Assembly (NCBI GenBank): GCA_004123355.1
Contig: SCHM01000003.1
Location: forward strand, 124,001 to 188,000
Direction: 5' to 3'
DNA: 64,000 nucleotides
DNA from: Amphirosellinia nigrospora
Lineage: Eukaryota > Ascomycota > Sordariomycetes > Xylariales > Xylariaceae
Part shown: piece by piece, positions 53,787 through 64,000 of the stretch
Layout of the letters: every line of letters starts with the position of its first letter
How positions within the stretch are numbered: position 1 is the first letter of the stretch
Position numbers and translations under genes: made by a program
Notes under the pieces: generated by a model
Seen by the model: the letters and a program-made list of their open reading frames with translations, nothing else
Database searches by the model: none
What the model was told of the DNA's origin: nothing

Positions 53787-55691
53787 CTACATTTGATAAC
53801 CACCAAAATTTACACAGTGCCAACTTTCAACATCTAAGGCGTCGCCATCGCCTGAGTACGTGCTTCGGTAGGGGTATCTGCAATGGCGATGCTGGTAGCT
53901 GATTCCCGCATCAACACTGTCATCCACAAACTTAGTTCCCACAATCTCGTCCGGGGCCACACCTTCTCGACCCAATCGACTATGGCAGCAAGGACGTTAT
54001 GCTCTTTATCAAAGGGTATAGCATACGAAGGGGCAGTCCCAAGTTGCCCGACGGTCCAGGCGCCGGGGCCGCCACCGCAGTGATTCATGCCGGGGATCCG
54101 GAACAGGCGGTAGAATGCGTCCATTTCGTCCAGGTCGCCGTCCACCCCGTCGGCCAATCTCTCCCAGAAGCGTATGGAATTAAGACTGGAGATTTGCTGA
54201 TCTTGCTGCCCGTGGTAAGTGAGGATCTTGCCTCCGTGCGCCTGGAACACGGCCAGCGAGGACGGCCAGGTGGCAATGTCTGCCGGGTTCTTCTCGACGG
54301 CTAAGGATGCGTCGTCTACAGTATAGGTACTCGGGTCCCAGGTTGGCTGACGAGTACGGCAAACTTGAACCAGTCGGCGGATGGGCCGTAGGCATTGCCA
54401 GAGTAAAGCCCGTCCGAAGCCAATAGTTCGTTTCCCGGATTTACCCGTGGATACAACAGCGTGCCGTTAGGCCAGAGATAATCGTCGAAAATCGTCTTGA
54501 CGATTTTCACCTGCGCCGCACTCAGACAATCCGCCGAGGTGCTGTTGTTGGATCCGCACAGAAGCCGCTCAGTGTCAACGTGACAGAGCACCGGATCCTC
54601 GATGATGCCGTCTTCGACGCCGTCGATGGAGTCGCATTGTCTAAGTACTTCGTCGTGGATCGTCGTCTTCCAGATGTCCGGGGAAATAAAATCCGGCGAG
54701 CTCGTGGCCCCGGTGATGGTAAAGAAGCTGGCCCTCCATGAATATAAACTGTTGAAGTCGACGGCTGGCGCACCCGCCACGATGCCGTCAAAATCGGTGG
54801 GAAACTTCTCTGCGTTGCCGATGCCTTGCCGGCCGCCCAATGAGCATCCTATGTAGTAGGATTTCCCCGGTTTTTCGTCGTAGAAACGCGAGGTGAGGTT
54901 TTTTCCGACCTCGACCGATGTATGAAGCCTATAAACTAAGTTAGCCATCGTCCCTGACTGAAGCTGGCGTAAACTGCACACGCACGCTCTCCAGCTAAAA
55001 TCGATCACAACATCTTCATTCTGGTAGAAAGCCGCCCCGCCGGTTCCGTTATGGCCGTTGTTTGTGCCAAAGCCTAATAGTTGTTAATAAGTATGCACAA
55101 GCCGACCTCGCGGGTTGCCTGAATCCCCTATAGGTAAATAGGTTTCCTAATAGGGGTCTTCGATACATACTACATTTATCAGTTATCTTGGAACGACTCT
55201 AAATTTATTGAACTCGTTTTATATCAGAAACTGAGACATACCTTGAGAACCCATTCGCAGCACCGTAGGCTATATCTTCATATTTAACACCTGTCTCACT
55301 CACAGTTAGCCACCAATTACCAGCTACAGGTGGGAAACAACAAACACCCGTCAACGCCACCATTCCCAGTTGCCAACATGCGCCCATTCCAAGTCTCGGG
55401 AAGCCACAGCTCGTACGTAAATCCCGATCTCTGCGACGTCGGGACCGACAACGCGACCCGACATAAGTCGACGGCAACGATCTGACTTGCCCGATTACAT
55501 GACGGATCATTGTCCGGGAACGCAAGGGTTGTCCCCGCCGCTACATATTCGAGGCGATTTAACGTCGCATTCTCGGGGGCATAAGCCTGTGCTTTGAAGT
55601 CGAGACACTTGGTCTCGAAACTGGGATCGCTGTCGGCGGCGCTCACGGCGAGGACATGCGCCACGTACAGAGTCCACGCGATCCGGGCCAT
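53787..55691 (-). CDS. Tannase/feruloyl esterase family protein
   Basis: A secreted serine esterase of the tannase family, which includes fungal feruloyl esterases that release ferulic acid from arabinoxylan; about 530-560 residues. ATG 55691 starts a signal peptide (IAWTLYVAHVLAVSAA). Family blocks: FTYELWLPETWNGRMLATGNGG, YEDIAYGAANGFS, TNNGHNGTGG, the nucleophile elbow GCSLGGRQG, DFDGIVAGAPAVDFN, Asp in HGQQDQQI and His-Cys in PGMNHCGGGPG. Introns include 55291-55345 and two near 55085-55240 and 54930-55000. One-base losses appear at GG 54345-54346 and CC 53962-53963. With the last repaired, the C-terminus reads on to CRYPYRSTYSGDGD, ending at 53787. Feruloyl esterase is favoured over tannase only by its xylanase neighbours. 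Confidence 0.85.
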
Positions 55692-57428
55692 GGTCACGGG
55701 CAGAACCTGGAACGTCGTTTGCAGAGCGCTTTTGGTCCTTCGAAGCCGGTCAATTCAGAGTTTCCGAGGAGTTTCGTCGTGACAGAAGTCGGCCCTGGAT
55801 GAGCTGTCTGTATACCGCCTATTCCGTGCTGACGAACGTGTGGGGTACGGCGGTTCTAGAATCACGTCCATTGGCTGCGATGCAAGCGGAACAGATCGTG
55901 TCTTGAATAGGTAGGTAGGTAGATAGATTACTGTTAGAAGATTTGCTTTCCGAATGCGAGTGCGATTATCCGGTTGGAGACGGTCGCGTGTTGGAAAATG
56001 GGTGGTATTTTGGGATCTGGCGGGTTATTGGTTACATTTTAAGGCTTTAATCATAAGACATAATTTCAAAGTGCTCCAGAGAGCTTTAAATTGATTCTTA
56101 GATTTTTATTTTAAGCTGATCAGTTTGTTAATAGCAAGTAAAGGTCCGGACTTTGTATAATGCGAGAAAGTTCATGTTAATGTAGAGACTAAGGCGCGTC
56201 TTAGACACATGACGATGCGTGGAAAGGCTTCTAAACGCCTCCGTAGGCTATGACTTGGAATATTCTTTGTGTTGGAAGTATTTCAGGCCTTGCGACATAT
56301 TAAACCCTCAGGGGCTACATAATTTATATAATTCGAAAACACCGAACTTAAGGCAATGGACGTAAATAAGTTAAGCCCCGCTATATAGTCTAGTTGAACA
56401 TCAACATAACCCAATAGACTAGAATTAGAAGAAGAACATGAAATGTTGCCAATGGACATTGAAGTAGGGCGAGTGATATACCTGGGCAAATTAGGTCTAG
56501 GGGGCAAATAAGTGGGCAAAATGACTAAGGGATGGAACGTGTAAAAACACCAAATATCCCTCGGAGGTCTCACTTTGTACTTAACAAAAAAAGCGCGAAG
56601 CTTTTATTTTTTGGAATTTTTATCAATATATTGCGTTCCCTTCGATCAAAGGATTCCCTTATTTATATGTGACTGATACTCGAATTGGATGAGTAATTCG
56701 TAGATTACCTCCATTCTAGTGGTCCCAATAACCCTGGGCCAATTCAACATGAGAATCTGGGCTGAAGAAAAGTGATAATTAAGCCTATAAACAATCATAT
56801 TGGCCGGCGAGAGGGATAACCTCAATCTCAGAGAAACATCTCAGCACTATATAGTTGCGTTTAAATATTTACAATAGACACTAACATGCATGTGGCCAGA
56901 GTCTCATCAAATAACTCTTACGTTGGACAGCAATTCTAGATTGTTTAAAAGTCTACAGAGAGGATACACTTGAAATCAAGTTAAATTTGTATGATCAACC
57001 TAGGTCCTTGAAACAAATTCAGTGTTCTTTAATCGAGTTGAAGACTATCCTGAGCTGTAGTCGGCCATGTATAAGTGAGGCGTCATAAAACACATGAATA
57101 CGTATCTAGGGGGTTAGAACCCCATTATATAAACCTCAAAACGTTTAAAAGTCCCCCAATCACAGCATCAAACCCAAGCTTTAAGCGAAGCGATTAAAAG
57201 TTCAATGCATATAACTAAACTTCGTTCGTTCTCACAACCCCGCGACATCATATTTAGATATATACAAGAATCCAAAAAACCTATGTAGACCAGCCATCTA
57301 TCTAATCTTCAAGCCAATCTCTTAAAACCTCGTACGAAAAATATCTCATCTTTCTCTCCGCTCAAACACCCAACTTAAAACTTCCTTACTGAGAGCAACT
57401 GCTCCCAGCTGCCGGCATAGCAGCAACA
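55692..57428. other. AT-rich intergenic region
   Basis: About 1.7 kb, strongly AT-rich from 56.0 to 57.4 kb, without a recognised gene. A possible AGGTAGGTAGGT motif lies at about 55910-55922. Confidence 0.5.
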
Positions 57429-58600
57429 CTAGCTTTCGACGCACTGCGAATAGTACGGGTTATAATCCGTGCAGGTACCTTCGGCACACGCGCTGGGCCC
57501 GCTCCAGTTAATACCGCCACACTGCCCATAGAGCGTCTGGGCCGATACGTCGCCAGTTTGCGTCTTCGTCGCCGTAGAGGCGGCCGTGGTGCTCGGTGCC
57601 TCGGATGTCGGGGCAGGTGTGGTTGAGGCGGCCCGAGTGGAGGTTGCTAGGGTGGTCGTTGGCTGCGCAGGAACTGAAGAGGATGAAGAGGAGGAAGTGG
57701 TGGTACTCGGAGAGGAGGAGCTAGCGCCGGCCGCGGATGTGGTAGCAGCCGCAGAGCTGGAGGCTGAACCCGAACCCGAACCAGATCCGCTGCCCACGGT
57801 AGCACTCGCGGAGGTCGTGATAGCCGAGCTCGTCTGCGCAACGGTGCCAGAAACACCAGAGATCAGAGTTGGCCCGGGGATCTGGTAGTCGAGGCCGGAA
57901 ACGTAGATATTAACCTCGATGCCAGGGTCGGTCGGAGTATAGAGCTCGGTCGCCTTGACGCCGGCAGGGGTCTCTGTCCCGCTCCCAGTAACCTCGAGGT
58001 TGAAGCACTGGGGGTAGTTCTGGGCGCCGTTCGCCTGGCCGGCCGAGTGGAGAGCGATTGTCTCGTGACGGAGGACATAGTTGCCCGCCTTTAGGTTCTC
58101 CGGGATCTGCACGAGCCAGGTGTTGTTGTTCCCGATCAACACGTCGGACGCCCATGTCCCCGGCGCCGAGGACGAATCTAAAATACCAGCCTCGTCGATC
58201 TTGAAGAACTCGAGCGCTAGCTTGTCGACGCTGTCACAGGGCCGTTACACGCAGCGAGATAGTCCAACATGGGTCCCTTGTGTGAATCTGGCCACGTATT
58301 CCACTGGATCGAGATGCTGTCGCCCGCCGCTACCTGTGCGTATCCGCCGGCCGGCGTGGCAGCCTTATGGCAAACGATGTCACCGCTGTCAAACGAGTTG
58401 GGCTCTACGAAGCCGTTGTCCGTGTCCGAAGCCGTCCAACCTACTACTGTGGGAGGGTCCGACATGTAGGGGAACACGGTCGGGTCGTACGTCTGGTATG
58501 AGACACCGTTGATCACGATGTTAGAGACGTGGCCGTGGGCCGCGACGCTGGCGGCGGCAGTCAAAGCTGCAAGCAGCGAGGAAGATCGAAAGTTTTGCAT
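57429..58600 (-). CDS. AA9 lytic polysaccharide monooxygenase with CBM1
   Basis: A secreted copper enzyme that oxidatively cleaves cellulose or xylan-coated cellulose; about 390 residues, apparently without introns. The signal peptide ([13 protein letters not shown]) ends right before HGHVSN, so the mature protein begins with the histidine of the copper brace. The second copper His is in [13 protein letters not shown], and the axial Tyr is in [12 protein letters not shown] one-base loss at GGG 58239-58241 breaks the frame after the second His; the next frame continues with [12 protein letters not shown]. After the core a long Ser/Thr/Ala-rich linker leads to a C-terminal CBM1 ([17 protein letters not shown]), which is only distantly like those of the CE5 and GH11 enzymes. 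Confidence 0.92.
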
Positions 58601-60480
58601 CTTATCAATAAAGCCTCAAGAATTGAAAAGTCGATTCAAGTTTTATTCGTCACGATGTCCAGGCAATGACGACGATTGATAAAACAAACTTGATAATGAT
58701 CGGCGAAGATCCAGATATGAGATGTTCTCACCAGGAGTAAGAGAATGAGAGACTGCAATGAGAGAACAGTGTGAGAAAAGAATGTAAACTTAAAAAAAGA
58801 AGGTCGACTTCGAGAACTAGATGACAGAGGTGAGAGAGCAAGAAGAACAGAAGATGAAAGCAAAGGAGGAGCCTCGTCATTATATAGCTATAACCTAGCG
58901 TAGCATCACCACATGGTCGCTCACGACTGACGGCTCAACTCCCACCCTAACTTACTCCCTATTAGATTCAGTCATGCTGAACTCCACTGATACCTAAGCG
59001 AGATAAGTGAGGCTCTTTTGCAACTTCACCATTGGTGACTATGGTCCACTTGAGTGTGGCATCACGGCTTTGACCCCAAGGGATAAGTGGGATAAGCCCG
59101 TTCCATTACGTTGCCGGTGGGGAACTAGTTCCTCTATTCAACAGATTATAACGGAGAAATATTACGTAGGCTCCTCATGAAGTTGACTGGTCTCAGGTTT
59201 AGGCGGCGGCAAGTGACACCTAGCAAAGTATAGGTCGCAGACTTAGTAAGGCAGAGGAACTCTCGGCCGCCATCGTTAAGAGTCGAGCCTTCGACATGGG
59301 ATGAACAGGGCATAGCAGGAGAAAAGCCCGGAACTCGGGTCGACATTCCTGGTGGCATAAGAGATATGGCGGCTCATCGACCTATGTCGCGTTAAACTAG
59401 GTAAACGGGCCTGGAGGTTAACTGGGATGACAAGGGTTACGACGAAGTGTCTTCGCTCTAGACTAGCGTAACCGAATAACCCGGGCTGGTGCTCGGCGTC
59501 AGTGGAGAGCTGTAAGGGTCGTGGTCTCGTCGTTTCGGGCCTGCCAGGGGCGTCAAACCCCACATCGGCAGACTGCTGTTATTCGTGGGATATCTCGATT
59601 CTTTGGCGCTGGGTGAGACTGATAATTTGAACTGCGTGGCGGTTGATAAAAGGGTTCTTATATGATGGTCTTTTCGCTTTTGCTGAGCAGATCTAATGAA
59701 TTTGGTCGGATGCGGGTATCCACATAAAGTGCTCCTTTTAGATAATGCTCAGTAGGTAAGTACTAAGTAAGTAGGTACTTAGACCTACTATCAAGTAGTA
59801 TTTACAGCCTTATCCAAACAACGCCGGCTTGAACATGTTATTGATTTCTATGTTGGCCGTATCGATGACAAATCATCACGGAGATAGCCGCATAGTATGA
59901 AGCAATACGCCAAAACCGACCGACTATCGTTCGGGAATATCCACACCTGTTTCATCTGATCTTAAGTGGCAACGACCCCGGCGTCAATCTGCCCATCAGT
60001 GACTTCTTATTAGTCTCAAGCGAGTTGATCCTTGTCCACTCATGGAATAGGAGCCCAGCTTCAAGCTAATGGAACGGGACGTAATTCTGCACAAGCCATT
60101 CGCTCGTAAGTTGACCGCAGCGAGGGTAGGCCACTGTCTGCTTGGTGCAAAATGATCTGACGAGGGCTGCGTTGATCATAATATCCCACATTATCGCATA
60201 CTATTTCACCACTCACTACGAAGGAATGGTGATAGTAGTTGATCGAGAAGGGGGCAGTGGTTTACGATGCATCAAAGGTTTGTGTGTGGTGAGTATATTC
60301 ATATAAGAAGAAGTGATGAGGGATATCATGCCGTAGCTCATAAGCGCTTTTACAACTACCAAAAAAAAAAACCAACCCTACCCCAGCGGTCATGGGCTCT
60401 TTGCTATACTTACCATGAACAAAGTCGCTGGTAAGAGAGAGCGCACGCCAAATCCGTGGCCAATCAGAGCCTCACGCGTC
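58601..60480. other. Intergenic region upstream of AA9, 3' of UGO1
   Basis: About 1.9 kb. A TATATAA (minus strand, 58880-58886) lies 280 bases before the AA9 start, and the intervening stretch is polypyrimidine on the AA9 sense strand, probably leader. AGGTACT motifs lie at 59755-59787 and an A-run at 60361-60371. No gene seen. Confidence 0.5.
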
Positions 60481-61982
60481 TCAAAACTCACCCTCGCCCC
60501 CGCCTCCAGCTATGCTGGCGGTCCAGAGACCGACCAATCCCCACCAACTCACTTTCCACCCACGCCATAGGCCATCTATGCCCTGCCCTTTCTTGTAAGC
60601 CGGCTCGATTGTTTTGGCCTTGCTCTTTCTGGCTCGTGATGGGTTCTTAGCCGGCACTGTCACTTCCCTCGAACCTTCCTCGTAGATAATCGTATACATA
60701 GTGCCCATAACACCGTGATAGGGACCTGGCTGTACGACGGTCTCCATCTTGCTGGTCTTGTCTAGAGCCTGTAAGTATGAGGGCTCGGCTAGTACTGCCA
60801 TTTGACCTCGGCGTAGAACGGTTCGAGCGGCAGCTTGACAAATAGAGATGCACATGATGTACAGAATTTGACGACTGAGAATGTCACAGGTGATTGGTCG
60901 CGGTTGATAAGAAACTGCGAGCGCAAAACGAGCGGCATCGAAAGTGTTAGGAATGGGTGGATAAGGGATGGAGATTTGGACGATAAGGGTTGAATGGCAG
61001 ACCCACGAGGGCAGGGACCGCAAGCTGCGAGCGTTCGCCTGGGTGCGCGCGACGTGGATGACTATGAGTCGAGTCCGGATAAATCGAGAGGGCGAGAATG
61101 AGGCCGGTAGTCACGGCGGCCGCAGCGGCAACATAACGAGGCCCAGGATATGGGGATGCGATATCCACCAGCCGTTCTACGTCCTTGACCCCAAATCAGG
61201 CACGTTCAGCAGCGCGCTGAGTAGACTCCGTCCCCAGTTCTCCAGCAGCGATTGGAGTATCGAGTATAGAAATGTTGCATTGGTTCCTTTCCATACGCCC
61301 CATGCCGATTCCTTTGGACCAGAGCTGGCTATGACGTCGAGTATCGAATCTGGCCGCGTAATGCTATCTGTGAGGCGGTAGCGCTTTTGGAATGTGACTT
61401 TAGGTGCCAAGGGTGGCGATGATTCTCCTCGTGGCGGGACCGCGTGGAAGGAGTTTGGTGTATATGGGGCGTTAGAAGTGAAATAGGCGGATTCGTCGCA
61501 TCTGAATCGGATTCGGATACTGAGCCCGGTCGGCCCATGGAGAGTCGTTGTCCAGAGGCTCAGCAGCCGTGGCAGATCGTACCCGCCGTATGTGGAGTTC
61601 CGCGGGCTGGCAATGCTCGGCCGTATGATCTCAACCGGCGGCACGTTCAACCCTCCCAGGTCGTCCTGACTCCTCACCTGAAGGATCGTCTTGGCTACCT
61701 CGAAGGGCTGGGCCATCAGCACCGATGTGTACTTCCATAGCAGCTCGTCGATGAACTGCCTCACCGACTCCACGGTAGACGGCGAGAGCTCGTCCAGGTG
61801 CTCCTTGTAATCTATGTCGGGGAAGATGTCGCGTGCCTTGGACGCGTACTTGGCCGATGTCGTTGCATTTGCGGTCGAATTCGGGAAGGGATTTGCCCGT
61901 GGGAGCGTCTCGGTCTGTTCCCCGATGCGGGCGGGATGTAGTAAGGTCGCAGAGGATTCACGCCCTCTCTCGTGGACGACAT
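60481..61982 (-). CDS. UGO1: UGO1-like mitochondrial outer membrane fusion/carrier protein (frame-broken)
   Basis: An outer-membrane member of the mitochondrial carrier superfamily that links the fusion GTPases; about 500 residues. ATG 61982 gives the typical start with NPLRPYYIPP; a shift near 61935 then leads to a frame with YASKARDIFPDIDYKEHLDEL. The carrier-like block ESVRQFIDELLWKYTSVLMAQPFEVAKTILQVRSQ is the best signature. A later block with WGVWKGTNATFLYSILQSLLENW fits the family. Further frame breaks lie near 61180, 61090, 60955 and 60830. The C-terminal blocks, with GPYHGVMGTMYTIIYEEGS and KKGQGIDGLWRGWKVSWWGL (a second carrier signature) then read to 60481. Confidence 0.8.
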
Positions 61983-62686
61983 TTTAGTATCAGCTATACA
62001 CTACTATGACTGGTGTGGGGCGTGCATGATCTGGTAGCGGTGGGTAATTAAAGGTGGTTGAAGTTGAGGTGCAATGGGGAATGGGGGGTTGGCGTTGATG
62101 ACGAGAATTAAAATCGGGCGAGTGTGCTGCTAATCGGGATTGCGATAGTAGAACTGATAATAGAATCCCACCTACAGCGTTATATCGATGCGGCGGCCCT
62201 TGTTGGCTGTACCGAGCAGCCGCCGTGGCGTCGCCGCTAAGGAACCCCGCAGCCCACCACAAGTACAAGTAGGTACCTAAGCAAGTAACTTCCAATGGTA
62301 GGTACCTAGGTACCTAGCTCGGAGTTAAGCTCGCCGCCTAATCATCATCCCACTTAGTCCGTTATGCAACCGGCCGAGCTTATCGGAGCTATCAGCGACT
62401 GAATTATGCATATATTTTTCTACTGATTCCAGCTTCAATTGGGTTGCACCCAGACCTTTGGATAGGTACTGATTGTTGGTTGTCTGGTAAAACATACATA
62501 CATACACATAACCACCTCATTGGCACAAATCCTATAGCCATCATAAACCAACAATTATTCTGAGCCGGCGTAATACGGGAACCCTCGGCCTAGGGCCCTC
62601 TCCCAATTCTATATCACTCCCCCTCAACTCCCCCGTCTCTGTCGTTGTCTAAACTGTCCCTGGGCGGCTACTTACAGACCGGTGCC
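61983..62686. promoter_or_regulatory. Shared upstream region of UGO1 and YAH1
   Basis: 704 bases between two head-to-head mitochondrial-protein genes. AGGTACCTAGGTACCTAG lies at 62299-62316. No TATA box seen. Confidence 0.45.
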
Positions 62687-63339
62687 ATGTCAACTTCAAA
62701 GTTCTTCACAAGGGGGTTGCGCAGCTTGCGTAACAATCCTACCTCGGCTACATGGAGTCACAACCTTTCTATATCACTAGCCAGTCGCCACATATCACTC
62801 GCCTCCGGTCGCATCACAAGCTGCCCGAGAAGTTGCGTCGCCTTTTCAGCCTCCACTCTCCGCCAGTTTAGCACATCTAGGATACAGCGACACGGCCACG
62901 TAACACCACCTAAACCCGGCGAAGAGTAGGGCCGACTGCTCCGTTCTTCTTGTTGTCGTCGTCGTTGCTGACGAGTGGTTCTGGTTCTAGGTTATATGTC
63001 ACCTTTATCGACAAGGAGGACCGGGAGCACAAGATCGCTGTGTCTGAGGGTGACAATCTGCTGGACATTGCGCAGGCGAATGATCTGGAGATGGAGGGCG
63101 CGTGCGGCGGCTCGTGCGCTTGCTCGACGTGTCACGTCATTGTCCTCGACGAAGACCACTATGACAAGATGCCTGAGCCCGAGGACGACGAGAACGACAT
63201 GCTCGACCTCGCCTTCGCCCTGACTGAGACAAGTCGTCTGGGCTGCCAGGTCGTCATGACCAAGGAGCTAGATGGGTTGAGGGTTAAGCTACCTTCCATG
63301 ACGAGGAATCTGCAGGCGAGCGATTTCAATTCGAAATAA
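62687..63339 (+). CDS. YAH1: YAH1 mitochondrial [2Fe-2S] ferredoxin (adrenodoxin type)
   Basis: A mitochondrial matrix electron carrier for iron-sulfur cluster assembly and heme A synthesis; 195 residues, frame clean. Exons 62687-62925 and 62991-63339 flank a 65-nt intron. The ATG at 62687 gives an arginine/serine-rich, acid-poor mitochondrial targeting sequence (FFTRGLRSLRNN and later). The mature domain starts at LYVTFIDKEDREHKI; the cluster ligands are the Cys of GACGGSCACSTCH (first, third and fourth) and the Cys of SRLGCQV. The C-terminus has the family PSMTRNLQ. Confidence 0.95.
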
Positions 63340-63588
63340 ACGACCAAAGATGACCCAACTTCAAGCAAATAGGAGAGCCAGTCATGTCAGGTCATACCAA
63401 CGGGATCCGCTGTGTATATCCTGATGCGGGAACCCAAGGTACCCCCTTTTGGTCTATAAATGACAAAGGGATTCTTTCTGTATAAAGCATGTATAACATA
63501 AAGATGGTGGCGGACATGTACGTCCACGGTAGACTCAACTCTGGAGGTCCGGGCCATTATAATGTCATTATATGATTCATGTGTTCAT
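63340..63588. terminator. Convergent 3' region of YAH1 and RRP15
   Basis: 249 bases between convergent genes; no clear polyadenylation motif can be assigned with confidence. Confidence 0.3.
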
Positions 63589-64000
63589 TCATGCTTCTTC
63601 TAGCGCTGCCCTCTTTTGTTGCCCACCTCCTCCCGCAATTAGGTCTAGGAAGCCCTGCCGACTCATCTCGTTCACCTTCTCCTGCCGTTGCTGGACTCCG
63701 ATGATGCCGTCTTTCCTGGCGTCCTTCTCCGCTTCGGTAGCCCTCTCTTGGGCCTCGCGCACGGCTCTGAACAACATGATGACGCCACGATGGGCCGTCT
63801 TGCGTAAACGCCGTTCGGTCTGCATGATCTCCCCGGTCGACGTCTCCTCGTTGTTGTCGCCCGTTAAAACATCCTTGACTCTCCCCTTTTCTAACGCCAC
63901 TAATTTCTGGTCTCGACTATGATGAGATGGGTTAGTAATGGGGCTTTGCGGAGTAGACAAATGGTTCATGGGCGGGAATCATGGCATACAGAAGTTTCCG
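63589..64000 (-). CDS. RRP15: RRP15 ribosome biogenesis protein, 3' part
   Basis: The C-terminal part of a nucleolar pre-60S assembly factor; the 5' part lies beyond the window. The final exon (63916-63589) has LVALEKGRVKDVLTGDN, ERRLRKTAHRGVIMLFRAVREAQ, KDGIIGVQQRQEKVNEMSRQGFLDLI, the conserved Rrp15 signature, then a short tail. A 73-nt intron (63917-63989: GTATGC at the donor, CTAAC near the acceptor) precedes it, and only about 11 bases of the previous exon are inside the window. The frame is clean. Confidence 0.8.

Noticed and set aside
58636-58863. Minus-strand open stretch with a hydrophobic start just upstream of AA9
   Set aside because: It is the polypyrimidine leader between the TATA box and AA9 start; its signal-peptide look comes from TTC/CTC-rich composition.

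Overview
The window is nuclear DNA from a filamentous ascomycete (Pezizomycotina). The evidence is short spliceosomal introns of about 47-104 nt with GT..AG ends and CTAAC-type branch sites, many secreted plant-cell-wall-degrading enzymes with fungal CBM1 tails, fungal-only families (DUF6604, DUF8021, 2EXR, secreted CVNH) and fungal housekeeping genes (PRP9/SF3A3, FAL1, SLX1, UGO1, YAH1, RRP15). Dispersed AGGTACCT/CCTAGGTA motifs between genes fit Sordariomycetes, perhaps Xylariales; that placement is inference.

Layout. (1) 1-14.4 kb is gene-poor and AT-leaning: a C-terminal fragment near 0.5 kb, a DUF6604 protein (2.7-5.66 kb), an unrecognised degenerate minus-strand gene (7.1-8 kb) and a secreted DUF8021 protein (10.2-11.15 kb). 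(2) 14.4-33.2 kb is mostly secretome: M43 metalloprotease, a cysteine-rich secreted CVNH protein, GH95 alpha-fucosidase, a 2EXR protein, an MFS sugar transporter, GH115 xylan alpha-glucuronidase and an RNase T1-type ribonuclease. A weak retrotransposon-LTR-like stretch lies at 27 kb. (3) 34.5-48.7 kb is housekeeping: KDM5-type histone H3K4 demethylase, SLX1 endonuclease subunit, then PRP9/SF3A3 and FAL1 head to head. (4) 49.9-58.6 kb is a compact xylanolytic cluster: CE5 acetylxylan esterase-CBM1 and GH11 xylanase-CBM1 (divergent), a tannase/feruloyl-esterase-family enzyme and an AA9 LPMO-CBM1. (5) 60.5-64 kb is housekeeping again: UGO1 and YAH1 (divergent, both mitochondrial) and the 3' part of RRP15.

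Working together. GH11, CE5, the feruloyl-esterase-family enzyme and AA9, with GH115 and the sugar porter about 20-25 kb away, cover backbone cleavage, deacetylation, possible ferulate release, oxidative attack, glucuronic acid removal and sugar uptake for xylan. No secondary-metabolite backbone gene, CRISPR array, tRNA or rRNA was found.

A caution that matters for every gene: more than a dozen otherwise well-conserved genes, including the normally essential FAL1, are broken by apparent single-base losses, mostly in G or C runs left 2-4 long. The likeliest cause is base-level assembly error, so I annotate these as genes with frame breaks, not as pseudogenes. A smaller set (PRP9, YAH1, CVNH, SLX1, RRP15) reads cleanly.
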